A program made the translations under genes and the position numbers. A DNA stretch of 64,000 nt. It comes from Harmothoe impar. Taxonomy: Eukaryota; Annelida; Polychaeta; Phyllodocida; Polynoidae. Shown piece by piece: positions 1 through 12,218 of this stretch; the stretch's first letter is position 1, and the number at the start of each line of letters is the position of its first letter. Under the pieces are notes generated by a model. The model ran no database searches. It worked only from the letters and a program-made list of their open reading frames with translations, and was not told the origin of the DNA. Location of the stretch: NCBI GenBank assembly GCA_947462335.1, contig OX381707.1, positions 67,598,816 to 67,662,815 of the forward strand, given 5' to 3'.

Positions 1-2111
1 ATCCCTGGTGTCAACTGGTTACAGTTATACCAGCGAAATAATTTTAATAATTTTTTGTCAATTTTTTATAGCCCATCTCACAAAAATAAGGATGGCATAA
101 TTTGAACTTTTTGTAATATTTATCCGTATATATATCCCAATAACTATATATCAAGTGCATGAGTACATATGGAGTAGTAAATAAGCACATAGTATATAAA
201 AAGAGCTTTAACATGGTATCTTTAGTTCTTTTCTACTCCAAATATTGATCAAATGACACTGTTTGCAAGAAATGTGGTAGGGAGAAACTAGTTTTTTAGT
301 CCGCAATTTGCCAGCTGGGCCTGTAGTCTCTGTGAGTGTGACTCACTAGACTAGTGAGTAGCTAGGCCTATCGTATGAGTCACTCTGAGTGAAGTCTGAA
401 AAGACTAGATTAGGCATGGCAGGGTGTTTTGAAAATATTTTTAAAAGAAATAAAAAAACGACAATTATGAAAAGTGTGGGATAGCCTAGTAGTAGTGTGA
501 GAAAGGTGCTTTTAGGGAGTGCTCATTTTTTAACAACAGGGGGGGGGGGCAGTGAGATTTCGCGTGGAGCGTGCGAAATTTTTTCACCCCCCCTAGAGGA
601 GTCGAAATTTTCTACCCCCCCCGGTCAAGGGGTCCAAATTTTTTACCCCCCCCCCCCCAAATCCACCACCCCCCCCCTGTTGTTAAAAAATGAGCACCCC
701 CTTATTATACTTTGATATCATTTTGATAGTTTTATTAAGTAAACCCTTAGTTTGTAGAGCAACCTGACAGAGCTTCTGTTTCCAGGATCTGCCCGAATTG
801 GGGGTGCAGTACGGTACAGAAATGGGGGCAATGGTTAAATTGTCATACAGGTATCTCCAACCACTATAATGAAGGCAATAAAGCCTGACATTTTGTCTTC
901 ATGAGTCCGGTGGAATTAGGATGTAAGAGTCAATATCAAGTTCCTTAATATAATGTCGCTTTAACAATACAATACTTGCCATATGTAGTTATGTTGCGAT
1001 ATCATAAAATTATACATGGCCTATTCTATTTAGGTACATGGGACCTACATATTTTAATTCCTCCTATCTCCACTAGAGACAGGTCGCTCCTCTCCTCCTC
1101 TGGCCTTCTCCGACGTCTCTATCCAGTCTAGACAACACCCAAGGCCAGGTGCCTTCGGGCTTCCCCTATTCCCTAATTAGCGGTGGTCTCCGTTGAGGCA
1201 GCCTCGGCCAGCGTCTATCCTCCCAATTGGATAGCCTGGGAGCAGGCTGTCTTCCTGTGCCAATACATATATTTGAGCCATACGCCCAACAGAGTGTTGT
1301 GCTAGAGATGGTACTAAAGTATAGAAGTTTATTATACACAGTAGCCACCATCTATTTAATTAGCCCTTCGATCTAGATAACAATCTGTCTGTAGTGGATG
1401 TGTATTGTCCAATACACATCTTATTTGCGCCACCAATCTGGCACAAATAGGTAACAAGTAAGATGAAGCTTTTCCCCTAGCCCATACGCAGCATAGGGAG
1501 CTGGAGTAGTGTTGGGATGGGAGTCTGAGACTGGCGTTGAGGTGCGGAAATACCCCCCCCCCCCACCCCCAACCAGGTGACAGCTATAACCAGGAACTGT
1601 TTCTCAGTGTGGGAGACAAATGCACTTTCGCATGGACCAAACCTGGTAACAGGTCTGTCCCCTGATGGACCATGTCTGACCTATATTTACCTGTAGTGTA
1701 CAGGTGCTGCCTTCTTATGCTTGCTGCAGCAGAAGAGTGTTCACTTGTGAGGTCAGTGGCCCAGAAATGGCAGCCCCCACTCAGGCACAACAGTTGCATG
1801 TTATTTTCTATTTCACTTGTGAAATGTACAACCTTTGAATGAATGTCACTCGCAGATGTGTAATAGAATCACAGCTGCCTTGAAATAAGCTTGGTTGAAA
1901 ATACGATCATCTTTTCTTTTAATGAGAACAGTTTTCGTAGAGGATGTCTGACTCTGTTTAGCCTTACACTGCTAAAAAGACACAACTGCCACCTTCATTT
2001 CCGATACTCATAGATATGACAATTCTAAACCGATCTCAATGCAATTAAGTTTTCCATGTAGAGCAATCATGGTATTATCACATGTGACATGTCATGAAAT
2101 TTTCCTTATTT
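1..2111. other. Intergenic stretch, no gene seen
   Basis: I see no supported coding exon. The stretch holds a Harbinger-type MITE at 515-701 and AT-rich unique sequence. At 1370-1540 there is a diverged inverted copy of sequence also present near 15860-16000; both contain the near-palindrome GTGTATTGGACAATACAC. Short open frames here have no recognisable similarity. Confidence 0.6.
515..701. mobile_element. PIF/Harbinger-type MITE, copy 1
   Basis: The inverted ends read GGGAGTGCTCATTTTTTAAC on the left and the complementary TTAAAAAATGAGCACCCCC on the right. The element is flanked by the 3-bp duplication TTA (512-514 and 702-704). The body is runs of G or C with short AAATTTTTT blocks. A TWA duplication is diagnostic of the PIF/Harbinger superfamily; no transposase is encoded, so it is non-autonomous. 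Further copies lie at 18425-18746, 54480-54654 and 55616-55938. Confidence 0.8.
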
Positions 2112-2350
2112 GGGGTTGCCCCGGAGCGTAGCGACCTGACTGCAACGTCATGGCAAGCCTATTAATGTTTTCGTTTTGCCTGGGTGCTGCATGGGGCGCC
2201 TGTGACGTCACAGGGCGGATTATGACAATGAAAATAGGCCTGGTGCTCCTCTGTGACGTCACAGGGCGGATTATGACAATGAAAATAACATTACTTTGTT
2301 ATAGGCTAGACTGAGAGACGGAACAGATGGAGGGGGGGGGGGGCAACCCC
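2112..2350. mobile_element. MITE with GGGGTTGCCCC ends and internal CRE palindromes
   Basis: Inverted ends GGGGTTGCCCC (2112-2122) and GGGGCAACCCC (2340-2350) bound a 239-bp element. Inside, a block of about 37 bp beginning CTGTGACGTCACAGGG and ending in GACAATGAAAATA occurs twice (about 2200-2237 and 2252-2289). Each copy contains the palindrome TGACGTCA. A partial copy of one end in the opposite orientation is seen at 21300-21340. No clear target duplication was found, so the superfamily is unassigned. Confidence 0.6.
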
Positions 2351-2517
2351 GACCGTGGTCAAAGCCACATTTTTCTTGTTTTTATGGCTATTGAAGTAGA
2401 CAGGCCCCAAAAAGGGTACTAACCTTGTGTCAAATATCACCTGCCCAGTTACACTGCCTTGAATGGATTCATTCAAATCTCACTTATTGTCATAGCCAAA
2501 TATCTACTTTATATCAC

Positions 2518-2901
2518 CAGGGTTCTCCCCATACTGCATTGACACCGGCGGGCCGCCGGCGTCGTTTTTACTGCCGCCGGCGTCAAATTGACCCAGAATC
2601 GCCGCCGGCGTCATTTTAGCTATCTATAGGTTTTTAAATTTTGAAAATCCATCAATTAGAACAGAAGTTAGAGCCATTTTAAACATTTTTTATTGAAAAA
2701 AACGTAATATCCATCAATTAAAACAAAAATTATACTAATTGTAGAACTTTTTATTGGAAAAAAACCACATATATCCATGACTTATAAAGAAAAGTTATTC
2801 CTATTTTGGCCCTTTTTACTGGAAAACATTACATGGCGTGTTTTCTATACGTCGGCGCGCCAGAATTTACGGTGTGAATTTTGAGTCTGTGGAGAACCCT
2901 G
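2518..2901. mobile_element. MITE with CAGGGTTCTCC ends and 6-bp target duplication, copy 1
   Basis: The element starts CAGGGTTCTCC and ends GGAGAACCCTG, with the direct 6-bp flank TATCAC on both sides (2512-2517, 2902-2907). The left part carries repeated GCCGCCGGCGTC motifs, the rest is AT-rich. A second copy is at 17269-17590 with its own 6-bp flank. No coding capacity. Confidence 0.8.
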
Positions 2902-3238
2902 TATCACTAATATAGTTGTTAGGTGGTATCTTTATCCCCTTTGATTTTCTAGCAAAAGCAACAATTAAATTTAAAACAGTGAAAAAGGGCTTTTCCAATG
3001 TGTATCCATGAACCATCTGACCTGATACCAAAACTGGAGGTGTTTAAGAATATCACAGCATTTGGAACTGTGTAAATATGTCTATTGGTTCTCATTCAGG
3101 GGGGTGGCAAAGTTAAGCATTCCCTCCTCGGGCAGAATTGGCTGCCCAGCAACCATGGCGCCCGTCACGCCCCCTCTCACGGCCACTGACATGCCTATTT
3201 AAAGGAATCATGATACCTTCTCCATTGCAGGGTTCACC

Positions 3239-6200
3239 ATGTCGGTGTCTGCGGCTTCTCGGTTGGCCATGTCGGTGAGTCGCACCCTAAAGCAGCAGGG
3301 GTCATCATCGAGTCGGGACAGCACTGCATCACCAAGTGCAGCCCGGCCCCCTCACCGCAGCCACTCGTTCCTCTCCCAGATCTCTGGTCAGGAGCAGGAG
3401 GTGGATTTGGTGCTGCTTGACCACTGCTACGCTAAACCCTGGTCCGCACATCCTGATGCCTCCAATGCCAAACCGCTCCGTATGCTCTTCATGTCCAAGT
3501 TCCATGCTGTGCAACAACAGCAGGCAGTGTAGGTTTTTCCTTGCTATATCTATTGCCTGTTTGTCTGTTAGTGTAAACTGCTGAACTTGAGTATTATAGA
3601 TATTTATTGAAAATCATAATTAGTTTGATAAACTGTTATGAGTGTACATAACCAAAAAAAAGAAGATATTATTACTCAAAATATTGGTTTCATTTCTACT
3701 ACAAAAATTATTTCCAAGAAAAAGAGTTACATAAAGGCTTAAAGATGGGTTAGGAGCTAATTTGGGGTCAATCTTTATATTTCAGTCAGACAACATATTT
3801 GTGTTCATAATGTCCATATAAATCTGTGTGTGGAGTTTTGAACCATTCTAATGATTAGAAATGCATTGAATATAGAGAAAACCAGGTCTGTGGACCCCTC
3901 TCTGTAACAGTGACGGGTCCCCTGACCTACTTTAACCTGGTTTTCTCTATATTCAATGTATTCACAAGTATAGGAATGATTTTATAAGCCACACACATAC
4001 TTGTGTGGACATTAGGAACACTAATACGTTCTTTAAAGTAGAGTAAGATAGACCAAGGTAGTGTCAGGGGAGCGGATGGTCAAACCTCCGTTCTGATTAA
4101 TACGTTCTTTAAATGAAAAATAAAAATTGACCCCAAATTAGCTCCTAACCCATCTTTAAAACACACATCAAATTGCATTGATATTGTCCTAACAATGCAT
4201 GTGTCTATGTTTCAGGATACCGATCGGGGACATTGACGTGGTGGGAGTACCGTCACAGCCGCTAGCACCATTTGATGCGGTTAAGGCTAAGTCGGTCATG
4301 AATGAGTGCGAGCGACATGTCGGGTTTGCCCGCATGGATGAGGGACATGAGGACTGGGAAGAGAAGGTGACCAAGTAAGTAGGAATCCTTAAAACTGTAA
4401 GATAATATGTACAAAGAATGGTCACTAAATTGATATAAAACATCAGATGAGTAGAAACTTTGGTCCTATTTTAAATGGCGAGTATTTTCAATGAACAAAA
4501 AAAAACAAAACACCTTCCCGATTTGCCGAAAGCGAAACATATGCCACTTTTCATGTAAATTGATGTCAATTTTATCTACAGAAAACATATAAATGTGAGG
4601 TAACATGGTATTTTATGTCTCTCCTTCCAAGAACTGGGTGGACTGTACATCAGAACCGACTGTTCAACAAGGTCATGAAGGCATTGCAGACAGACCGTCT
4701 TGCTCGGCTCGCTTACACTGATGTAAGTACACATATAGTGTTTGTAAGACTAATCAATTGTTCCTTGCAATTGTAAATGTGTGCTTTTATACTGAAAACG
4801 GGTGACATTTTGCCCCTTCCTGAGAGTTGTGGAATTTTACCTGCCTTACTGTTTATAGACATAGACTCTCTTACTTAATAAAAGTGAGAAAATAGGAAAA
4901 TTAAATTGCTCAAATTGAAACACTTTTCTTCCTAACTTGTTGCGTAGCATCACGTGGAGCCGATAATGAGGAGGATTCATGTAGACAAGACTGCCCGCCG
5001 TGTGCGCCAGGCACTTGCCAGCGTTATGTGGGTAGGTTGATTACATTCATCACAGTGGACACCTCATTGCCTTAGTGGCAAGGTTAAAAAAGCCAATCAA
5101 AAACTAATTGGGTCATATATTTATCCTAGAATCTGAAAATTTGTCTTTTTAGCGACACTCATGAATTTGTTCCCTTTCTCCCTGCTTCTACCCTGTATTG
5201 TATTGTGTTGCATTAAATGGTCTAGATTTATCCTCCAAATTTTTTTCGGAGTCGAAACAACCCCCCCCCCCCCCCCCCCCCCCCGCCAAGGCAAAATTAA
5301 CTCTCTTGTTGCTGTTGACGTGCAGGACACCAAGTTGACGCAGTGGCTGCACGGCATCCTACTGGACACGCTGAGTCAGCCCATGCTGGCCGCCTACCTA
5401 GACATCCTGCAGACACTCCGCTCTAAGGTAAGTGACTGCCAGCGTTGCCGAAATGACATCGGCTTTTGCCAATGTAGAATCGTAATGGCCGATGTGAGCC
5501 CATCAATGGCCGGCCATGACCTCAGCTTTGAATACTAAGAATTCTAAACTCTAAAAAGGAAAGTCTAAAAAGTCTACTTTAACATCACCAGATTTCTAAC
5601 ATTTGACATGGAGTTGAAAGAAGATAGGGTATAGAATACAGAGATTTTTGGATGTATGTTCTTGGTAGTGTTAATACTTGATACGTTTTATTTCAGGTTC
5701 CTTCACTGATCGACAAAATGGTGGTGCATTCTACAAACCTTAATCGGTCGACGAGTGTTTCTGCGGAGGCACTGAGTCTCTTACTGAAGCGGCCTTGGGA
5801 CCCCGTCATCAGTATGCTAAACCAACACAAACCGGTAAGGCTGACACTGAGATATCAAGTCATGGGAGTTACACCCAGGCCTGCAGCTCTGTAGGCTTAT
5901 ACATGATAGGTTTCTCGTGTGTAAAACCTGCCCCCCCTAACTTTGTAATAATGTATAACACTCACAGGGGTCTGATTGCCTAGAATCTCCCCGTTGTACG
6001 TGAAAATCAACTAATAACTAAAACCTGTGGGTTTAGATAAGAGGGAATTAACAATAAAAAAAAATCAATGCACCAAATTGGGAATTTTACTTACAATCTG
6101 ATAAGAATCATTGACACATTGACATCAAATCGCAAGTTAATGGGTCCTTGGCCAGTGTAAATGTCCACACATGTCAAATAAATAACTGACTGACTATCTG

Positions 6201-9200
6201 GTGTGAAATAATGATGATGCTGTACCAATGTCTAACAGAAAAAGTTGCCGGGGGCGCCCCTACTGCTGATTGCGCCGAGTGGCCCATCTCACTCGTCGAC
6301 GATCCATTCGCGTCGAACCCGGTTTTGGAACACGCAGCTGGCGGCCTTAGGGAAAGTGATCCCGGTCACCATGCACACCGTCAGTGGGGGGTCAGGCGTG
6401 GGTATAGCACAGTGTCTAGAACACATGATAGGTGCCATGAGGACCAAGGTCTTAGAGGTAAGTCAGGTACATCATTTGGACTGAGCTCAGTGACTAAATT
6501 GATTAAAATGTATGTATTACAAAAAAAAAAGGTCTTTGGATAATCTAGCCTTTATGACATGAAAGCATTTGAGTTCTTGTTGGAGGAAAACTTCTGATTG
6601 TTCATTAAGGTAATTTCTATTTTGTGTTATAGTTAACTAAGTACAGAAGAACAAAGTGGCCTTTACTCAGTGATGCAGATTTTATATTTTATAGCTGTCC
6701 CAGTTGTAATAAAATGCAATCTTTCTTTTCAGTTAAAAAGCCATTTTCCCAATCGTCCCATCGTCTTAATTGGGTGGAACATCGGCGCATTAGTAGCATC
6801 ACAGGTTGGTAGGAGATGTAGAAACTTTATTTCTGGGAAGTGAATTTAACTAGATTTAATTTATGTATTATTTATCAATTAAGAACCACTTCTTACTCAG
6901 TGCATTCAGTACCCATCCAGTTTGCGCATGCAAGGTTTGAGAATTCTGGTTTATTCTGCTGTAGGAACCAAATTGTACAATTTTCTTGTTACAATTTTAG
7001 TTGAAATAAAAAATTGATATACAAAAACATCTGTGAAGTATCAGAATATAGATATACAGCATTGGTGTTGCACTATAAACTAGCAGTGTTAAGCATATGA
7101 GAGATTTGGTTGCTGTAGCCTGCTTGTACTATTTGTTTTAGGTATCGTTAGTGGAGCAGGTGACGGCGGTGGTGTGTCTCGGGTTCCCACTGACCGGGAT
7201 TCATGGGGTACGCGGCGACATAGATGACACCCTGTTAGAGGGAAAGACCCCGACCTTGTTTGTCATTGGGCAGAATTCAACCACTACCAGTATCGACGAC
7301 ATGGAGGAAGTCAGGTATGAACTGTTTATTTAAACTGTTTAATCTTATATATTTTCCTCTTCACCCTTAAATGGTTTGGGGAGTGGTCATTTTTAAACGA
7401 AGGGAGAGGGGGGTTGATGGATTTGAGGGGGGGGGGGGAAACTAAACAATTTTGGATGAGGGGGGGGACTAACAAAATTTGGACCGCTTGAGGGGTGGAG
7501 AAAAAAAGTTGTTTTAAACGAAAAAAGCCGGTGCATAATCAATTCGAATCTGGTTGGCATGGGGGGATAAACGAAAATGACTTGGGAAAATTTTCTGAGC
7601 GCTCGAGCAAATATACATTTGGTTTATAAATGAACATTTGTAATGGCTGGTAGAAACTTGTGTTTGGTGGTACAGAGAGAAGATGCGGGCTGAGAACAGT
7701 CTGATTGTGGTGGGAGGGGCGGACGACCACCTGAGGGTAACACGAGCCAAGAAGAAGTCGGAGGGTCTCACACAGAGCATGGTGGACAGGTGTATCCAGG
7801 TAGGTGCACTCAATGCTGCTGTTCTGTATCGTATTAACCCTTTAAAGACTGACGTCGTTAAAAGATGAAATTTGTCGCCATGATGCAACAATGCAGCCCC
7901 GGCAAGTAACTAGCTGATGCTGCATTTGTGCATTATGCCAGCCCTTCGGGAATGTCTCAACCTTCTAAGGTTGGCATGATGCTTGAATGCTGCCCTGGCG
8001 AGTTACTCGCCAGGGCTGCATTCATTCATCATGGCGACTAAGGCATGATGCATTAACGCACTATGCCGTCCTTAAAGGGTTAATGGCTGCATAATGCTTT
8101 AATGAGCTATTCTATATGGCATATGATGCGAATCTGATCTCCAGGACTCCATCTAAATCATGACGACCCCTTGACACTAGAATATGTATGCTTCCCTTAA
8201 ATTAACAGAACAGAAGAAGAAAGGGTGGTCTTGGAGTTGTTCTTGGAGTTTTGTTTCAGCAAATTGCTGTTTGCAAATACAGAGATTTCAGGGATATTCA
8301 GAGGACCTATCAAACGACAAATATCGAATAGTTGAATCTAAATAGTGATAACCAACTAGCCAGCATAGATCATAAGTTAGATATTTATATGTAAGTAAAA
8401 ACAAACAGAAACTGAATTGAGATGTTCTGAATCTCTGTCTATTATTCTATGATTTAAAAACTTGTTTCTATTAGGATGAAGTGGCAGAGTTTCTGGGAGG
8501 CATCTTGTCACAGTCTACAGGCGCCTCCATGGATACCGGGGATGGCACCGAGGCTGATGTCAAGCGAAGGCGGAAGCGAAAAGTGCCACGAGAAGAGTTG
8601 GTGAGCTGATTCATTGTTTTGTTGTTTTGATTTAACGTTCAGCTGTCCTATGAACCCCGCATGATAATGAATCTACCTAGATATTTAGCATTTTTCTTCC
8701 AAAATGTCTTGCTCATACTGTTAGGATCAACATAGTCCATGTAAAGGTTTTACCTGGCATAAAATTGAGACAGTTCCGTGTTATAGGGTATATTGGTACA
8801 ACAAATTATGAATATTTCTAGACCACTCAAATCCTTTTAAATCACTATAAATATTTGTATTGATGCACGTTATACTCCTTTGTAAAAATCAATCAATTAA
8901 TGTATGTTGTATTCCTTTGTGCAGGCTATGCGTGGGTTAGGAGGTGCAGCTACAAAAGTTGGCGGGGTGCGTCTCGGTCGGGGCCGCGCCCTGTCTGCAT
9001 ACTATAACCAGCTGGGGTCTGGGCTGACGGGAGTCGGCTCAGGGGTAGTGGCCCCTCAGACGGGCCGCCTCGTGGGTATGGCACTGCACAGTGCTAAACT
9101 AACATGTGAGTAATTCTGACAGATATCTATAAACCCTCTAAGGACAGCATAGTGCTTTAATATACTATGCTAGGGCTGCATTCATGTATCATCACACCGA

Positions 9201-11372
9201 CCCTGCAGGAGTGTATCAAACTTGTAGCGTTGACATGATGCACCTATGTAGTGCCGCGTGGGAAGGTTACTTGCTGGTACTGCATTTGTGCATCATGACG
9301 ATAAAAGTTGAATTTCTTTGCCATCCGTTTAGGGCTAACAGTTCATACACATCTCGAGTTCCTTACTTATGTATAATTCTAAAGCCTGACCATTACTCTA
9401 TGGTTGATGATTAAATCCACTTTTTAATTGCATCCTACGTTTAGGCAATTGTTCTAGAAACTATCAACAGTATATTCTAGCTTGTCATAAATGCACCACA
9501 ATGGAGTACTAAACCCGGTATTACATTGCAGCCCGGCGGTTACCAACGAAGCGAAAGCGCAGCAAGAGTCCCGTGCCAGGGTCGGGAACAGTTGCAGCCA
9601 AGAGGAAGGCACAGAAAGTGGCGGCGGCAGCTGCGGCGGCGGCGGCAGCAGCAGCAGCAGCGGCAAACAGAGCCCAGTCTGGACTGTCTGTAGCCACGCT
9701 AAGCGGGGCGCGAGAGTTAACCGGGTTACTTACGGGCCAGATCACACCTGGGTCGTACGCATACCCGAGCCACTTCCACCAACAGGCAGCTGCCACCAGC
9801 CCACTACCTCCAGCCACCACTGCTGCACTCCCACCCACAGTCCTAGCGCCCCTGGCCGTCCATCCAGGCACCCACAGCACCCTGGTCCCCACCCCCCCAG
9901 CCTTCAGCACACCACAGGGGTCTCCCCGACTGTCGGCATTCTCGGCTGTCAACCCGGCTGATCTAGCGGCCACGGCAGCCCTGGGGCTGGCAGCTGCACC
10001 CAGACCTAGTCCCGGGTTAGTACCGTCTGCCAGCAGTCTCATGGAGAGGGCCATCAGTGAGGCCTCTGATGGTAAAGGTGCAGGTTTAGCGGCTACAGTG
10101 AGTTCTCTGGCCGCACACCTCGGTACGGCCATGGCCAACACGACCGATGCACCAACAACGGGACCAACAGCCGGAGGGGGCATCATGTCGACCGCTAGTA
10201 CGGTGAGCCTACAGCGGGTGGGGCAGCCGACCATCTCCAAGGTCACACTGGCCGGCATGCCGCTACACATCAGTACCAACCAGGCTGTGCCGGAGGCGGC
10301 AGTGGTCGGGTCATCCCCCTCACCGTCACCCTCTGGAGTTAGTCAGATACACCACTTGCTGAAGGCTGCCGGTGCTAGACTCAGTCCCCAGGCCTCGCTC
10401 GTTGGTGGAAAGACCCCCTTGTCAGTTCCTATTATCAATAGTATGTCGGCGAGTGTGACATCTCCTGTAGCCTCTCCCATCCCATCGCCGCTCAGCCCCA
10501 TAGCCAAGAGTGCGGCCACTGTGTCGGCGCTACTTGCTCGGCAGACCCCACCGTCCACTGTGGGTCCCCCGCCGACAGTCGGACAGTTGGGTGCCGTGCA
10601 GCAGGCCACACAGCAGGAGGCAGAGCGCGTGCAGGCCATTCAGAAACTTCAGTTCCACGACTTTCCACTCACCACGACCAGCCTCAATAAAACCACAGGC
10701 ACCACTCAAGTAACGCAGGCCAAGATTCTGTCTGACCACCAACTAGACCTCTCCAGACTGTCCACAGTGCAGAGCACAGGGTCGACAGCCACACTGACCA
10801 AGAGCCTGCTTCTCACCTCAAATACAAACACAGTGGTAACCTTCTCATCAGTGGCCAAACCCTCAATGGGCACAAGTCCTAAACAAATGGTAACCACAGC
10901 CGCCGGTGGGACCTCGTTGTCACTAACAGGCTCACCTAAAACTGTCACCTCATCCTCCGCAGCCTTCAGTGTCCCATCTAGCACGGCCGCTGTTAAATCT
11001 GTAACCCCGGCCAAAGTAACCTTACCGAAACCAGCGCCGGTCACAGAAACTCTGGGCAAGGTCTCCTCCATTGTGGAAACGCCCAAGACCATGAAGGAAC
11101 CCCAACCGAAGCCGATGATTATGGGTGGAGGTGGAGATCAGACAGTTGCCGTTAGCTCACCGTCAGTTCAGCCGTCGGGTAGCGTTACTAAGGCGGTACC
11201 TGCAGGCCCAGGGGGAGAGGGTGATGGTGGGTCGGGGCCGACAACACCCGCAACCCCAGCTCTGAACACACGGTCGTCTAATAAGACGGCCTCCTATACC
11301 CCAACAGCTAAACCTACTGCAGCAACCACGCGGACACGGAGAATACGCACGCCGAAGCAGTATGATTTGTGA
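3239..11372 (+). CDS. KANSL3: KANSL3, NSL histone acetyltransferase complex subunit 3
   Basis: Thirteen coding exons: 3239-3528, 4216-4374, 4632-4722, 4948-5031, 5326-5427, 5697-5834, 6239-6457, 6733-6804, 7142-7314, 7676-7799, 8475-8600, 8925-9075, 9532-11372. All junctions are GT-AG and keep phase, giving 1189 residues. The N-terminus has the conserved block [19 protein letters not shown]. Residues about 290-500 form the alpha/beta-hydrolase-like domain, with strand-turn-helix [13 protein letters not shown] and the later block [20 protein letters not shown]. The nucleophile position is Asn, not Ser, as I recall for the family, so it is a scaffold, not an esterase. The last exon encodes a basic stretch, a run of about 15 alanines, a Ser/Thr/Pro-rich low-complexity tail, and the conserved end [10 protein letters not shown]. 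In animals KANSL3 belongs to the MOF (KAT8) NSL complex acetylating nucleosomal H4. An acceptor just before the ATG (CAG at 3228-3230) implies an upstream 5' UTR exon that I could not place. Confidence 0.95.
3743..4155. mobile_element. TTAA-flanked MITE with long inverted ends, KANSL3 intron 1
   Basis: The ends begin AGATGGGTTAGGAGCTAATT and are repeated inverted at the right end for about 35 bp. TTAA flanks both sides (3739-3742, 4156-4159). A second, inner inverted repeat (near 3860-3892 against 3933-3962, containing GAGAAAACCAGGT) makes the element a double hairpin. A TTAA duplication fits piggyBac or Kolobok relatives. Confidence 0.75.
7378..7530. mobile_element. Degenerate Harbinger-type MITE, KANSL3 intron 9
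   Basis: The left end GGGAGTGGTCATTTTTAAAC and the internal G-runs match the TWA-flanked family. The matching right end is not recognisable, so this is a decayed or truncated copy. Confidence 0.45.
7838..8079. mobile_element. piggyBac-like MITE (TTAA, CCC...GGG), KANSL3 intron 10
   Basis: TTAA at 7834-7837 and 8080-8083 flanks ends CCCTTTAAAGAC and GTCCTTAAAGGG. The interior holds inverted, GCATGATG-rich blocks such as GCGAGTTACTCGCC. Partial relatives with the same interior occur at about 9130-9320, 17600-17834 and 27055-27125. TTAA plus CCC/GGG termini fit piggyBac; no transposase is present. Confidence 0.75.
9130..9320. mobile_element. Partial piggyBac-like MITE, KANSL3 intron 12
   Basis: The left end AACCCTCTAAGGACAGCATAG and interior GCTGCATT/GCATCATGA blocks match the element at 7838-8079. 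The right end is missing or too decayed to place. Confidence 0.5.
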
Positions 11373-11667
11373 ATCTTGAATCTCTGTGTATATATGTGAC
11401 GGGTTTGCAAATTCTTTTATTGTTAGATTCTACACTGCCAGTGTCAGCGTATATAAACATATATGTTCATGTTGTCATCTAGTGTTTCAAGTATACCGGT
11501 GAAGCGTGTGGTTTCATGTTGTATAAAGCTGATAATATTGTTGGAAGACATACATTTGTTATGTACAAAGTACAGTATATAGGCATACTCTATACAGAAT
11601 GTTCAAGTTTCTTCTGAAGAATATTGTAATACATACATTCTGTTTGTAAATACACAGTGAGCTTGTA

Positions 11668-11673
11668 AATAAA
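11668..11673 (+). terminator. KANSL3 polyadenylation signal
   Basis: AATAAA lies about 300 bp after the KANSL3 stop codon. More AATAAA-like hexamers follow at about 11807-11826, so the exact 3' end is not fixed. Confidence 0.5.
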
Positions 11674-11864
11674 TGTTGCGCATAGAATATCACAGCGCTC
11701 TTTAATATTTGAATCGCAACATTTAAAAAAATGTAAGCCAAAAGTAAATGGATATATTGCCATGAATTTTAGCCGTTGTGATCTCTAAGAAATGTATCAT
11801 CTAGAAAATAAAATAAAGCAAAAATAAACGACTCAAAAGATCCAGTATCAAATGTATAAAAATA

Positions 11865-11870
11865 TTTATT
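11865..11870 (-). terminator. BIN3 polyadenylation signal
   Basis: TTTATT on the + strand is AATAAA on the BIN3 strand, about 350 bp past the BIN3 stop codon. KANSL3 and BIN3 are convergent, so their 3' UTRs end within about 200 bp of each other or overlap. Confidence 0.5.
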
Positions 11871-12218
11871 TGACAATATATTTACATGTAGATCCATACT
11901 TCACTAGTGCAATTTACATTTTCCATATACACATGATTACAAAGATAGAAATGAATATTAAATAAGTTGGAGTGATGGGTTTTGGATGGCAAGGATCCAA
12001 AAACAGCATTAACATGATTCAACTAGAGATATAGATCATAGATCATTATACAATGATTTATAGCGTCACGCTGCGTGATAATGTTTCACGATATTGGGAA
12101 TAATTGCACACTTGGGTTTAGTTTCTCCTAGGACACATTTACAACAAACCTATCCGGACAGAAAGTTAGTGACAACATTAATAATGAGAGCCGACATAGT
12201 ATTTGATAACGCTTGGAC

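Noticed and set aside
497..715. 72-codon frame with Pro/Gly runs
   Set aside because: Made entirely of a Harbinger-type MITE with C and G runs; similar frames appear in the other copies.
9521..10279. 252-codon minus-strand frame opposite the KANSL3 last exon
   Set aside because: Shadow of the GC-rich KANSL3 coding exon; the + frame ends in the conserved [10 protein letters not shown].
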